Shown here in pieces: positions 18,202 through 25,145 of a DNA stretch of 64,000 bases (the first letter of the stretch is position 1; the number at the start of each line of letters is the position of its first letter). The notes beneath the pieces are model-generated. The model was not told where the DNA came from, did no database searches, and worked only from the letters and a program-made list of their open reading frames with translations. Origin of the DNA: CALBPI01 sp963922335 (GTDB taxonomy: Bacteria > Pseudomonadota > Gammaproteobacteria > Steroidobacterales > Woeseiaceae); NCBI GenBank assembly GCA_963922335.1, contig CAWUIB010000003.1, forward strand, positions 248,001 to 312,000. The letters are read 5' to 3'. The translations under genes were made by a program, and so were the position numbers.

Positions 18202-18230
18202 GGTGCCCATATGGTGCCCACACGGTGCCC
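18202..18230 (+). repeat. Three direct GGTGCCC repeats at 11-bp spacing (candidate integrase arm sites)
   Basis: GGTGCCC occurs at 18202, 18213 and 18224, one helical turn apart, 46 bp inside the left attachment repeat. Phage-type tyrosine integrases bind short direct repeats of this kind beside the core site. Near the right end a hairpin at 53181-53197 carries the same GTGCC/GGCAC motif. Assignment as arm sites is inference from position and periodicity. Confidence 0.55.
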
Positions 18231-18359
18231 CTCGTCGACAGTATAGGGGCGGAGCCCGGAGCCTGGCTATTCTCAGAGGTGGTCGTGCCCTAGAGTTCTC
18301 ACGTGTCGCTTTCGAGCGTTGGAAATACTTTCGACAGTCGATTGGCGAAGCAACCATTA

Positions 18360-19112
18360 CTAATCGTCTGGCTCGACGACAAATCGAAGGTTGGTCAGCA
18401 GAAAACTGACCATTGACATGACCTGAAGGGCATCGGTAGACCGCATCTCATCCCAACCATGGGACAATGGATCCCTCACACCTTTGTACAGCCCCTGCGC
18501 GATGATCTTCAATCCCTCTGTCACTCTCATCGATCCGATGGATTGACAGTCGCTGAAGCCCAACTGTCCAGGCTGCGTTCCAACGACTTTTCGAATTAGC
18601 TTGTCCCCGTCTGCGTCGTACCTCGACAGCCTTCGCAGTTCGTCCATAAGTAGACCCACCGATTTCTGCGCAGCATCTCCGAAACGGCGGCTTGCCAGTA
18701 GATCCATACAGGCATCCCTGATCTGCGGGTGCAGAAGCTCGCCCACATCAGAGCCCACCTGAGCTTGCTCAATCTCCTCGTCAATAAAGTATTTTCCCTT
18801 CCGGCCATATCGTTTCACCGAATCCACGACCGCGGGTATGTCGAAGTTTTCAATGTCATGGAAGTCGTGCGGCATAGCGAAGGCGATGTGCCTAGCGAGA
18901 TCTCCCGCTCTGCTTGGGTGGAAATCCTCCGGAAACAGCTCGACTATTCGATCCCATTTCGACTCGAACTCCGATTTATCTTCAAGTACGCTCTGGCCCG
19001 TCGCTTTCATCATCTGCTGGATACGTCGTGCGTCGATTTGCAAGTCGTCGAGGCGAGTTAGCAGCGCCGACCGCCACTTCTCTAGTTGTTTCGGCTTCAA
19101 TGGGCTCGTCAT
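18360..19112 (-). CDS. TIGR02391/Ymh-like protein
   Basis: A 250-residue soluble protein. The C-terminal ~120 residues follow the TIGR02391 (Hypoth_Ymh) pattern: ELLHPQIRDACMDLL, then a helix with DAAQKSVGLLMDEL, a DGDKLI stretch and a terminal helical part with GLYKGVRDPLSHGW, where the family has an RNPxAH-like motif. The N-terminal ~110 residues are not recognised. Such proteins are frequent in genomic islands and defence loci, but no activity is established. It is the first gene inside the left attachment site. Confidence 0.62.
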   Translation of the reverse strand: MTSPLKPKQLEKWRSALLTRLDDLQIDARRIQQMMKATGQSVLEDKSEFESKWDRIVELFPEDFHPSRAGDLARHIAFAMPHDFHDIENFDIPAVVDSVKRYGRKGKYFIDEEIEQAQVGSDVGELLHPQIRDACMDLLASRRFGDAAQKSVGLLMDELRRLSRYDADGDKLIRKVVGTQPGQLGFSDCQSIGSMRVTEGLKIIAQGLYKGVRDPLSHGWDEMRSTDALQVMSMVSFLLTNLRFVVEPDD

Positions 19113-19316
19113 CTCAGTTCTTATGCTTACGCTAGTTCATGGACAGGCTTAGGCCAAAGCTTAAACTGCCACATGGTCTGGTCCGAACTTGAACGGCATG
19201 TGGCACTCCCTTGCACTTTCAGATCGTCGACGGCCTGATGTACTGGTCGAGCTACCCAACGCGCCATAATCCAGTCGCCGAGGCTCCCGAAACCGTCAAA
19301 AAGCTGTCGCTAAACC

Positions 19317-19344
19317 AAAAGAGCCCGCTAGAAGAGCGGGACTC
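19317..19344 (-). terminator. Rho-independent terminator after the tRNA-like gene
   Basis: On the minus strand CCCGCT-CTTCT-AGCGGG forms a hairpin, extendable by GAG/CTC with one bulged T, and is followed by TTTT. It lies directly downstream of the tRNA-like sequence at 19348-19420, as expected for a small RNA gene. Confidence 0.7.
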
Positions 19345-19347
19345 CGG

Positions 19348-19420
19348 GATGGATGGCGGGGTTCGAGCCCGCGACCTCCCGATCCTAAATCGGGCGCCCT
19401 AACCAAGGGGCTACACCCTG
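19348..19420 (-). tRNA. tRNA-like gene with UAG anticodon, no encoded CCA
   Basis: The minus strand folds as a class I tRNA: D-stem GCCC/GGGC with a GGTT loop, anticodon stem CCCGA/TCGGG around TTTAGGA (anticodon UAG), five-base variable region AGGTC, T-stem GCGGG/CCCGC with loop CTCGAAC. The acceptor stem pairs at only five of seven positions and ends in CCG rather than CCA. UAG would read leucine CUA, yet true tRNA-Leu has a long variable arm, absent here. It could be a diverged island-borne tRNA with altered identity or a decaying copy. The terminator directly downstream favours a transcribed gene. Confidence 0.6.
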
Positions 19421-19511
19421 ATACATTGACTGAAGCCTACGCCTGAGAGGTTAGTAGAACTTGTGGCTGAAGTGAACGGCGAAGGCCCCATTGTTGCTGG
19501 CAGGTCCAATC

Positions 19512-20678
19512 CTAGGGTTCATCCACTATAGCCAGCTCGGACTGTAGCCAAGGCGATCTGTCAGCGTCGCCTCCTGCTAGCTGCCCTGCTTCCTCGAGCC
19601 TTGAGTGTCCGCGCACGATTCGGCACGTCACTTCTAAATGGAGATTTGTGTCCCAAGCTACCCATTTCGTGGCGTTGCCAACCCCGGTAAATCCGCCCCC
19701 TTGTCCCAAGATGCTTCTACTGCCCCAGCAGTCGGGCAGATTTCGCAATATTCCATCATGGCGAACTCGCGCACGTAGGCTCCTGTAGGAGTTGGGTGGA
19801 GACCTGTACAGGACATGAGCGCCATCGGTAGAGACTCGAGCTCGACAGGGTGGCTGCACAGGTGCGCCACCATCGGGTTGGAATGCGTAGACTACTCCAT
19901 AATCTCCGAAACCGACGGATTGGGGGCGGATCGTATCTTGAAGATCTTTCCAAATCTCGAGTTCAAGGCGCTGAGCCTTAAATGGGGCAGCGTCATATTT
20001 TTTTCCGACGCGTTCCGGAATGCTAGATCCGCAAATCGTCACGCTGCGACACTCCAGCCGTCCCAAAGCATAGATAGCCTCCGTGACCACGGAAATGGCC
20101 AGTCCCTTCTCTTGCAGATTGGTCGGCAGTCTATCGAATGCTTCGAAATCAAGAATGATATCGCAATCTGAGGGACCTACACCTAGCAACTCCATGGTGG
20201 TGATCAGCTCTTTCACTGCGCTCTCAGGTGAGACGAATTCGAACGCGATTAGCCTAATCGCAAGTCCGCGTCCATCAATTTTGGCAATGTCTGAGACGGC
20301 GTCGAAATATGCAGTCTCAGGGCCTCGAGTAAGGGTTGTTCCGCAGATTGGTAGCGCCTTGAGCCGACATTGCCTAGCCAGCTTAAACGTATCGGTTACA
20401 GGGTGCGAATACCGATCGTCCCTCCCTTCGGTACCGTAGCGGGATAGATCAATATAAAGTTCATTCGCTGTTCCCCAGCTTTCACGGAGCGTTGTAATCC
20501 TTTCGGCAACTTGCTCGGAAACTTCAAGTGCATTGATGTGCGGCGGCTTAGGAATATCAATGATTGGCACTGTCCAGCTCTTGGCAAGCGGCGAGAGATG
20601 AGCAAGAGCGCTAAGCTCACCAGATTTTCCTCTGAGCGTTGGTACGTAGCGTGCCTTCTTACTCATTGTGGCTACCAT
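19512..20678 (-). CDS. T4 beta-protein family protein
   Basis: A 388-residue protein of the beta protein family (named after a phage T4 protein). It starts ARYVPTLRGKSGELSALAHLSP, then VPIIDIPKP, and contains repeated strand-helix units compatible with a TIM-barrel-like core. The C-terminal 60 residues are less conserved. The ATG (20676-20678) overlaps the stop of the upstream HTH-ImmA gene in an ATGGTAG arrangement, so the two are coupled. Beta-family genes are common in mobile elements beside HTH or ImmA genes. The function is unknown and may relate to phage interference. Confidence 0.72.
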   Translation of the reverse strand: MVATMSKKARYVPTLRGKSGELSALAHLSPLAKSWTVPIIDIPKPPHINALEVSEQVAERITTLRESWGTANELYIDLSRYGTEGRDDRYSHPVTDTFKLARQCRLKALPICGTTLTRGPETAYFDAVSDIAKIDGRGLAIRLIAFEFVSPESAVKELITTMELLGVGPSDCDIILDFEAFDRLPTNLQEKGLAISVVTEAIYALGRLECRSVTICGSSIPERVGKKYDAAPFKAQRLELEIWKDLQDTIRPQSVGFGDYGVVYAFQPDGGAPVQPPCRARVSTDGAHVLYRSPPNSYRSLRARVRHDGILRNLPDCWGSRSILGQGGGFTGVGNATKWVAWDTNLHLEVTCRIVRGHSRLEEAGQLAGGDADRSPWLQSELAIVDEP

Positions 20679-21862
20679 TTTATCTCCGGAAACGCTTGCC
20701 GTATCTTTCGGTGGCCGACCATTCTTGAGTACTTCGTGTAGTCCTGTCTCTCGAAGCGAATTCGGCCTGCAACTATCGCTGGATGAATTTGCTGAGACCT
20801 TGCGAACTCGTTGATTGTCTTCGCCGAAGGAGTGAGGAAAACCTCACTGCGGCGCCACTCGCCGGTAGGAATCAAGATTTCTCTTGCCAAGCTATTGGCT
20901 TCGTTCTCAATCTCCTCGTGATCGTCCTGTCTCTCTATATTCTCGTCTGCGATCGTGGGTCTTTCCTCACTATCCAGGTGCTTCCATGCGTGAATGAGCT
21001 CGTGAGTCAACGTAAACCAGAAGTTATCAATTCGATCCAGTCGCGCTGTCAAGCCAATTACAGGCGTTCCAAACCTGCCTAGCATCGCAGCACCATCTAT
21101 GTGCGTCTTTGGTAGGTGCGGTTCCACTATCAATGAGATTCCACGCTCTTCAAGACACTCTTTTGCAAGTCGAGGTCCATTCGCCATGTAGCTGAGACGT
21201 GTGACATACCGAATGAAATCCTCGTCCAATGCGCTAGCATTGAATCTCTTGGCAACTTCCGGGTGGCTGTCGGCTTTTTCCCTAATACGTGACAGCCAGA
21301 GCCAAACACCTGTGGCACTGGTTCGCTTGTTCGACCCGAAAGTCCTTGTGTTTCGAAGTCGGACAGGCGATCCGAGTGGGGACTCAAACCGCTTGAGCAG
21401 TTCTGAAACAGACACCTTGGCGTCTATCCATCCTCGGCGGACAAGCTCCTCCATTGGGATTTGCGAGCCGTCTATCTCCTCTTCAGCTTCGGGCTCGTGC
21501 TCCTTGTCTTGAATCAACAGTTCCAATGGAATGCCCAAGTGTTTGTTGAGGCTCTTGATCATTGGAAGAGTGAGTGCTCGTTTCCTAGCGAGGATTTCGG
21601 AGGCTCTGTTCTTTCCTCCTAGGTGCGCAGCAACGTCTTTCTGGCGAAGGCCCTTCTCTTCCATTCGAAAAACAATCGCGTCAACGGGGTCAAGTTTCGG
21701 AATCGAGAAACGTTCTTTTTCGTAGTCCTCGACAAGCTTTGCTAAAAGCTCCAACCGCGCTCCCTCGGGTGATTCCAGAATCGGATCAGCAGCTGCCAGG
21801 CGTTCTACCTCCGAAAGGTACTCACGATACTGTGCTTCACTTTTGATAATCCGAGGTTCCAT
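20672..21862 (-). CDS. HigA-like HTH antitoxin fused to ImmA/IrrE metallopeptidase
   Basis: A 396-residue protein from ATG 21862, four bases after the higB-like stop. Residues ~55-115 form an XRE helix-turn-helix (VFRMEEKGLRQKDVAAHLGG, KRALTLPMIKSLNKHLGI). The C-terminal half is an ImmA/IrrE-type zinc peptidase with HELIH as the metal site followed by downstream acidic residues (EEIENEANSLAREILIP). The HTH part would neutralise HigB and repress the operon. The peptidase part could cleave a regulator when triggered, as ImmA does in ICEBs1, but no target is seen. Confidence 0.85.
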   Translation of the reverse strand: MEPRIIKSEAQYREYLSEVERLAAADPILESPEGARLELLAKLVEDYEKERFSIPKLDPVDAIVFRMEEKGLRQKDVAAHLGGKNRASEILARKRALTLPMIKSLNKHLGIPLELLIQDKEHEPEAEEEIDGSQIPMEELVRRGWIDAKVSVSELLKRFESPLGSPVRLRNTRTFGSNKRTSATGVWLWLSRIREKADSHPEVAKRFNASALDEDFIRYVTRLSYMANGPRLAKECLEERGISLIVEPHLPKTHIDGAAMLGRFGTPVIGLTARLDRIDNFWFTLTHELIHAWKHLDSEERPTIADENIERQDDHEEIENEANSLAREILIPTGEWRRSEVFLTPSAKTINEFARSQQIHPAIVAGRIRFERQDYTKYSRMVGHRKIRQAFPEIKW

Positions 21863-21866
21863 GTTT

Positions 21867-22166
21867 CTATTCCAATCTGTCTCGCTCGCTGCGCTTGTCA
21901 TACTCGGCATGAGTACCCAACCACTTCACAATCACTACGCTAGATCGATAGGCGACCTTTATTTCGAGTCGATATTTATTCCCCTTTACATTCAAGACCA
22001 CCCATCCGTTGCCGAGGATGCTTGCGGATGGGTACATTTCTTTCAGATTGTGTGGTGCCTGCCAGGTCGCCAGTTCTACTTCGGACACCCATCCACTAAT
22101 CCACTTGCGCGCGTCCGCATGCTTCTCGCCGAACGCCCGCAATAGGTCACGTCCAACGACTTTCAT
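21867..22166 (-). CDS. HigB-type toxin
   Basis: A 99-residue protein matching the HigB mRNA-interferase pattern: MKVVGRDLLRAFGEKHADARKWI, then NGWVVLNVKGNKYRLEIKVAY and VVIVKWLGTHAEYDK at the end. HigB toxins cut mRNA on the ribosome. In HigBA loci the toxin gene precedes the antitoxin gene, exactly as here. The start is 42 bp from a set of palindromes that likely contain its operator. Confidence 0.9.
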   Translation of the reverse strand: MKVVGRDLLRAFGEKHADARKWISGWVSEVELATWQAPHNLKEMYPSASILGNGWVVLNVKGNKYRLEIKVAYRSSVVIVKWLGTHAEYDKRSERDRLE

Positions 22167-22207
22167 ACGCCTACCGTAGTGCTGCGGAAGAGGAACGTTA
22201 GCAGAGA

Positions 22208-22249
22208 GTTCCCAAAATGGGAACCACTAAAAGTTCCCATTTTGGGAGT
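22208..22249. promoter_or_regulatory. Paired palindromes GTTCCCAnnnTGGGAAC (candidate operators of the higB operon)
   Basis: Two copies lie 25 bp apart: 22208-22224 (full palindrome) and 22233-22249 (one arm imperfect). The segments 22210-22224 and 22233-22247 are exact reverse complements of each other, so the whole block can also form a 15-bp stem. They sit just upstream of the higB-like start on the minus strand. HigA-type and Cro-type antitoxins autoregulate through such palindromes. The neighbouring Cro-like protein could also bind here. Confidence 0.65.
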
Positions 22250-22271
22250 AGACTCGATCGGGTTGCCAAGA

Positions 22272-22478
22272 TCACTCCTCGTCGGAGACTTCCAGTAAGT
22301 CTCCGACCTGTACCTCCAGGTACCTGCAGAGGGTTTCCAACGTGTCGAAATCCAGTCGACCTGCCTTCTCATGGTAAAGGCGTGACAGAGTCGTCCGGCT
22401 GAGGCCGGTATCACGCTCTATATCCGCGATTTTTAATCGCTTTTCGCCCATCAGACGCGATAAGTGTACTCGTACCAT
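22272..22478 (-). CDS. Small Cro/CI-type HTH regulator
   Basis: A 68-residue protein that is almost entirely one XRE helix-turn-helix domain: RLMGEKRLKIADIERDTGLSRTTLSRLYHEK, then DFDTLETLCRYLEVQVGDLLE. It resembles the short YozG/Cro-like regulators of mobile elements. It lies between the excisionase/integrase genes (divergent, starting at 22613) and the HigB operon, so it may control integration genes, the toxin operon, or both. Confidence 0.88.
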   Translation of the reverse strand: MVRVHLSRLMGEKRLKIADIERDTGLSRTTLSRLYHEKAGRLDFDTLETLCRYLEVQVGDLLEVSDEE

Positions 22479-22612
22479 GATTTACTGACGCTACAAAATA
22501 ACCACAAAGCGATACGAAAAAGCTTGCTTCCGATCTATTCGTATGCATAATGACTATGAAGCTAGTCTTTATGTATCGGAAGTAATTCATTTCATTGCGT
22601 ATCGAGTTTATT

Positions 22613-22819
22613 GTGGCACAGACCTATCTCACTACCGAAGAACTTTCTCAGAGAATCAAATACGACGTTCGAACCATACGGGAGCGCCTCAAAGATTCTG
22701 TCCTTCTCGAAGGTATCCACTATCTCCGGCCGTTCGGGGGCCGAAAGATCCTTTTCATCTGGGAGCGGATCGAGCAAGACATGGTGAAGGCAGCAACTGC
22801 GACGTTGCACCTCCGCTAA
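22613..22819 (+). CDS. Excisionase-like HTH protein
   Basis: A 68-residue protein from GTG 22613 (VAQTYLTTEELSQRIKYDVRTI). The winged-helix pattern of a TTEELS-type helix-turn-helix followed by YLRPFGGRKILFIWERIE is typical of excisionases/AlpA-like proteins that bend DNA and bias recombination toward excision. It ends two bases before the integrase ATG, so the pair forms an xis-int operon. The open frame upstream to TTG 22595 is not needed. Confidence 0.75.
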   Translation: MAQTYLTTEELSQRIKYDVRTIRERLKDSVLLEGIHYLRPFGGRKILFIWERIEQDMVKAATATLHLR

Positions 22820-22821
22820 GG

Positions 22822-24000
22822 ATGTCCTCCCTCCGGGTTCGAAACGGCAAGTTGATGATCGACTTTCGGTATCGAGGGGTTCGTTGCCGTGAGCAAACGA
22901 GCCTCGCGAACAACGAACGAAATCGGCGCCGCGTTGCCCAGATCATTCGCCGAATGGACGCGGAGATGGAGCTTGGCACGTTCGAGTATGCCGAGTACTT
23001 TCCCAATAGTGGTCGCGTTCAACAGTTCCTTGAGCATGATCGGCGGCTAAGTGAACTGAGCAGTCGGACACCGAAATTCGGTCATTTCGCAACCAAATGG
23101 CTGGAGGAAAATGAAGTCCGCTGGCGCCCTTCTTATTTCTCCACGATCAGCGGGACAGTTCACAAATACCTTGTTCCTAGGTTTGGCGATCAATACCTCG
23201 ATCAGATAAAGCGGGGCGAGATCCTCGAATTTCGGGCTGAGCTACGTAAACAGAGGCTAAAAAACGGCCGCGTACTTTCGCCAGACAGGGTCAATCACAT
23301 CATCTCGCCACTTCGCATGATGCTCGATGAGGCGGCACTACGTTACGACTTCATGTCGCCAATGTCCGGCATCAAGGGTTTGCCCGTAGGTCGAAGTGAC
23401 GTGGAGCCGTTCACTCTGGACGAAGTACAGAAAATTCTCGATACCGTCCGACAAGACTTCCGCAACTACTACACCGTTCGCTTCTTCACAGGCATGAGAA
23501 CCGGTGAAATCGACGGGTTGCAATGGCGATACGTTGACTTTGATCGGCGTGAAATCTTGGTTCGCCAAGCACTCGTCGACGGTGAGCTAGGGGCGACCAA
23601 GACTGACGGTTCAGCACGAGAGATCTTGATGTCCGGTCCGGTCTATGACGCTCTGATCGAGCAGCGCAAGGTCACGGGTCACCTCGAATTCGTGTTCTGT
23701 AACAGCGCCGGGAAACCGTTGTGCCACCGAAATGTCACTAAACGAGTTTGGTACCCAATCTTGAGACACCTGGGTCTGCGTAAGCGTCGCCCTTACCAGT
23801 CGCGACATACGGCGGCGACGCTATGGCTCGCCTCTGGTGAGAACGCCGAATGGGTCGCACGACAGCTCGGCCACACAACGACAGAGATGCTCTTTCGTCG
23901 CTATTCCCGATTTATTCCAAACCTAACTCGCCAGGATGGCTCGGCATTCGAGCGCTTGCTAGGTAGATCCTTTGCACCCAACTATGAGGAAGACCAATGA
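22822..24000 (+). CDS. int: Tyrosine integrase
   Basis: A 392-residue phage/island integrase from ATG 22822; the longer open frame from 22543 overlaps the excisionase gene. The N-terminal arm-binding domain starts SSLRVRNGKLMIDFRYRGVR (DUF3596 type), then a SAM-like core-binding domain (~residues 70-170). The catalytic domain has Arg in FFTGMRTGEIDGLQW, Lys in GATKTDG, Arg in the box YQSRHTAATLW, His in RQLGHTT and Tyr in FRRYSRF. The best candidate for the enzyme that inserted the island into tRNA-Arg. The last bases overlap the next small gene (ATGA). Confidence 0.93.
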   Translation: MSSLRVRNGKLMIDFRYRGVRCREQTSLANNERNRRRVAQIIRRMDAEMELGTFEYAEYFPNSGRVQQFLEHDRRLSELSSRTPKFGHFATKWLEENEVRWRPSYFSTISGTVHKYLVPRFGDQYLDQIKRGEILEFRAELRKQRLKNGRVLSPDRVNHIISPLRMMLDEAALRYDFMSPMSGIKGLPVGRSDVEPFTLDEVQKILDTVRQDFRNYYTVRFFTGMRTGEIDGLQWRYVDFDRREILVRQALVDGELGATKTDGSAREILMSGPVYDALIEQRKVTGHLEFVFCNSAGKPLCHRNVTKRVWYPILRHLGLRKRRPYQSRHTAATLWLASGENAEWVARQLGHTTTEMLFRRYSRFIPNLTRQDGSAFERLLGRSFAPNYEEDQ

Positions 24001-24257
24001 ACAAAGTCACTCCACAGTCCTTGCAGATGGTGTCGCACCACCTGTGCCACGTACTCGGTATCGATATGGCCGCCGATGATCTTGTCCTGTTTATCGGAAG
24101 CGATGATGCCAGCAACAACGGCGATGCGATTAAAGACTGGATTTCTGAACAAGGCGGCCTCGAGAGCGACTCTCGCCGCGAGATTGCAATTGAGCTACGG
24201 GACCGCCTGCGTGACGTGCTGTTCGAAATCGAATCGGCTATTCGGGCAGCATCATGA
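23997..24257 (+). CDS. Small acidic protein coupled to the integrase
   Basis: An 86-residue protein whose ATG overlaps the integrase stop (ATGA, 23997-24000). It is acidic and mostly helical (LCHVLGIDMAADDLVLFIGSDD, EIAIELRDRLRDVLFEIESAI). No family recognised. Its own stop again overlaps the next start in the same ATGA manner, making a chain of small coupled genes after int. Confidence 0.55.
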   Translation: MNKVTPQSLQMVSHHLCHVLGIDMAADDLVLFIGSDDASNNGDAIKDWISEQGGLESDSRREIAIELRDRLRDVLFEIESAIRAAS

Positions 24258-24406
24258 AGCTGGCAAGAAGCAGGCGCATCCAGGTGTACCTCGGGTTCCC
24301 GAACGGGTTTCTCGTAATCGGTACAGACCCACACCGCTCATGGCTCATGCTTGGTGGTCGGCTGCACGTCCATTCGAGATCGAAGAAGAGGAAGATCCGA
24401 TGGTAG
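24254..24406 (+). CDS. Small basic protein, coupled
   Basis: A 50-residue frame starting at ATG 24254, inside the preceding stop (ATGA). The product begins MKLARSRRIQVYLGFPNGF and ends with the basic run RSKKRKIRW. No family recognised. The coupling to the previous gene and the plausible beta-strand pattern (FLVIGTDPHRSWLMLGGRLHV without its middle would be a hairpin) support it weakly. Confidence 0.4.
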   Translation: MKLARSRRIQVYLGFPNGFLVIGTDPHRSWLMLGGRLHVHSRSKKRKIRW

Positions 24407-24621
24407 CGCTGCTTGTAACGATAGGCCTGTGCTTGCTTATGGAAGCGAGCGGCAGGCGTGATCTCCACCTTAATCCGGTACCCGGCGCCCTCCAGCGCGT
24501 TTGCACTGCCGTCAATGCGATTACAGGGCATCGGTATGCACCTGGTAATCCGACTCATCCCGTATCCCCCGAAGCTCGAATTGACGCTAAATCGAGATTT
24601 GTGATTCAACTCGTCTACTGA
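24400..24621 (+). CDS. Hypothetical small protein with hydrophobic N-terminus
   Basis: A 73-residue frame from ATG 24400, preceded by GAAGAGGAAGA, a good ribosome site. A short hydrophobic stretch (VALLVTIGLCLLMEA) precedes a polar tail. It overlaps the end of the preceding small frame by seven bases. No family recognised; this could be a small membrane-associated protein. Confidence 0.35.
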   Translation: MVALLVTIGLCLLMEASGRRDLHLNPVPGALQRVCTAVNAITGHRYAPGNPTHPVSPEARIDAKSRFVIQLVY

Positions 24622-24638
24622 TTAAGAGGAAATAAATA

Positions 24639-24884
24639 ATGAAAGTACTGAAGTCTATCCTTGCCGTATTCTTGGCACTTGCTAGTGCCTGGTTGGTTCT
24701 TAACGGACTGTCAATTGCAGTCCAGACCATGGGCGTGGTTTCCGGCAGCGAATTCGGCATGCTGATCACGCTTGCGAATCTCATAGCGAGCATCTCCCTG
24801 TGGCTCGGCATTTTTGGCGTCTGGGTAGTGATTCCGGTGGCGCCGGCAGAATCGGAGGCTCCGGCATTAGGCGCCAGTCAGTGA
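24639..24884 (+). CDS. Small two-helix membrane protein
   Basis: An 81-residue protein with two clear membrane helices (SILAVFLALASAWLVLNGL and MLITLANLIASISLWLGIFG) and a short Ala/Glu-rich tail. An AAGAGGAAATAA ribosome site precedes ATG 24639. No family recognised. It ends the run of small genes downstream of the integrase and is convergent with the recombinase trio. Confidence 0.55.
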   Translation: MKVLKSILAVFLALASAWLVLNGLSIAVQTMGVVSGSEFGMLITLANLIASISLWLGIFGVWVVIPVAPAESEAPALGASQ

Positions 24885-25145
24885 CTACCACTGACGCAAG
24901 GCGGTTCTCCGATGCCGAAGCTACAACGCTCAATCGATGGAAATGGTGTATCTGGCGGCAATGCGAACGTCCGAGACTGGCCTCACCACCATCAGTGAGT
25001 TCAAGCGCTCACTAGAACCGCCGGCGCACGATCCGCGGTCTCGCCCGTGATCCACAACGAGCGGATCCAATCACGCGAGATGCGAACTTGGAAGCAAGGC
25101 ATGTTATGCCAGAGCTGTACTCAGCGACTTCGGCGCTGCTCAAAC

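Noticed and set aside
17808..18221. 137-residue minus-strand frame crossing tRNA-Arg
   Set aside because: Runs antisense through the tRNA and the start of the AraC-type gene; a well-known type of spurious tRNA-derived product.
22543..22821. N-terminal extension of the integrase frame
   Set aside because: Overlaps the excisionase gene and reads as non-coding; the arm-binding domain starts at ATG 22822.
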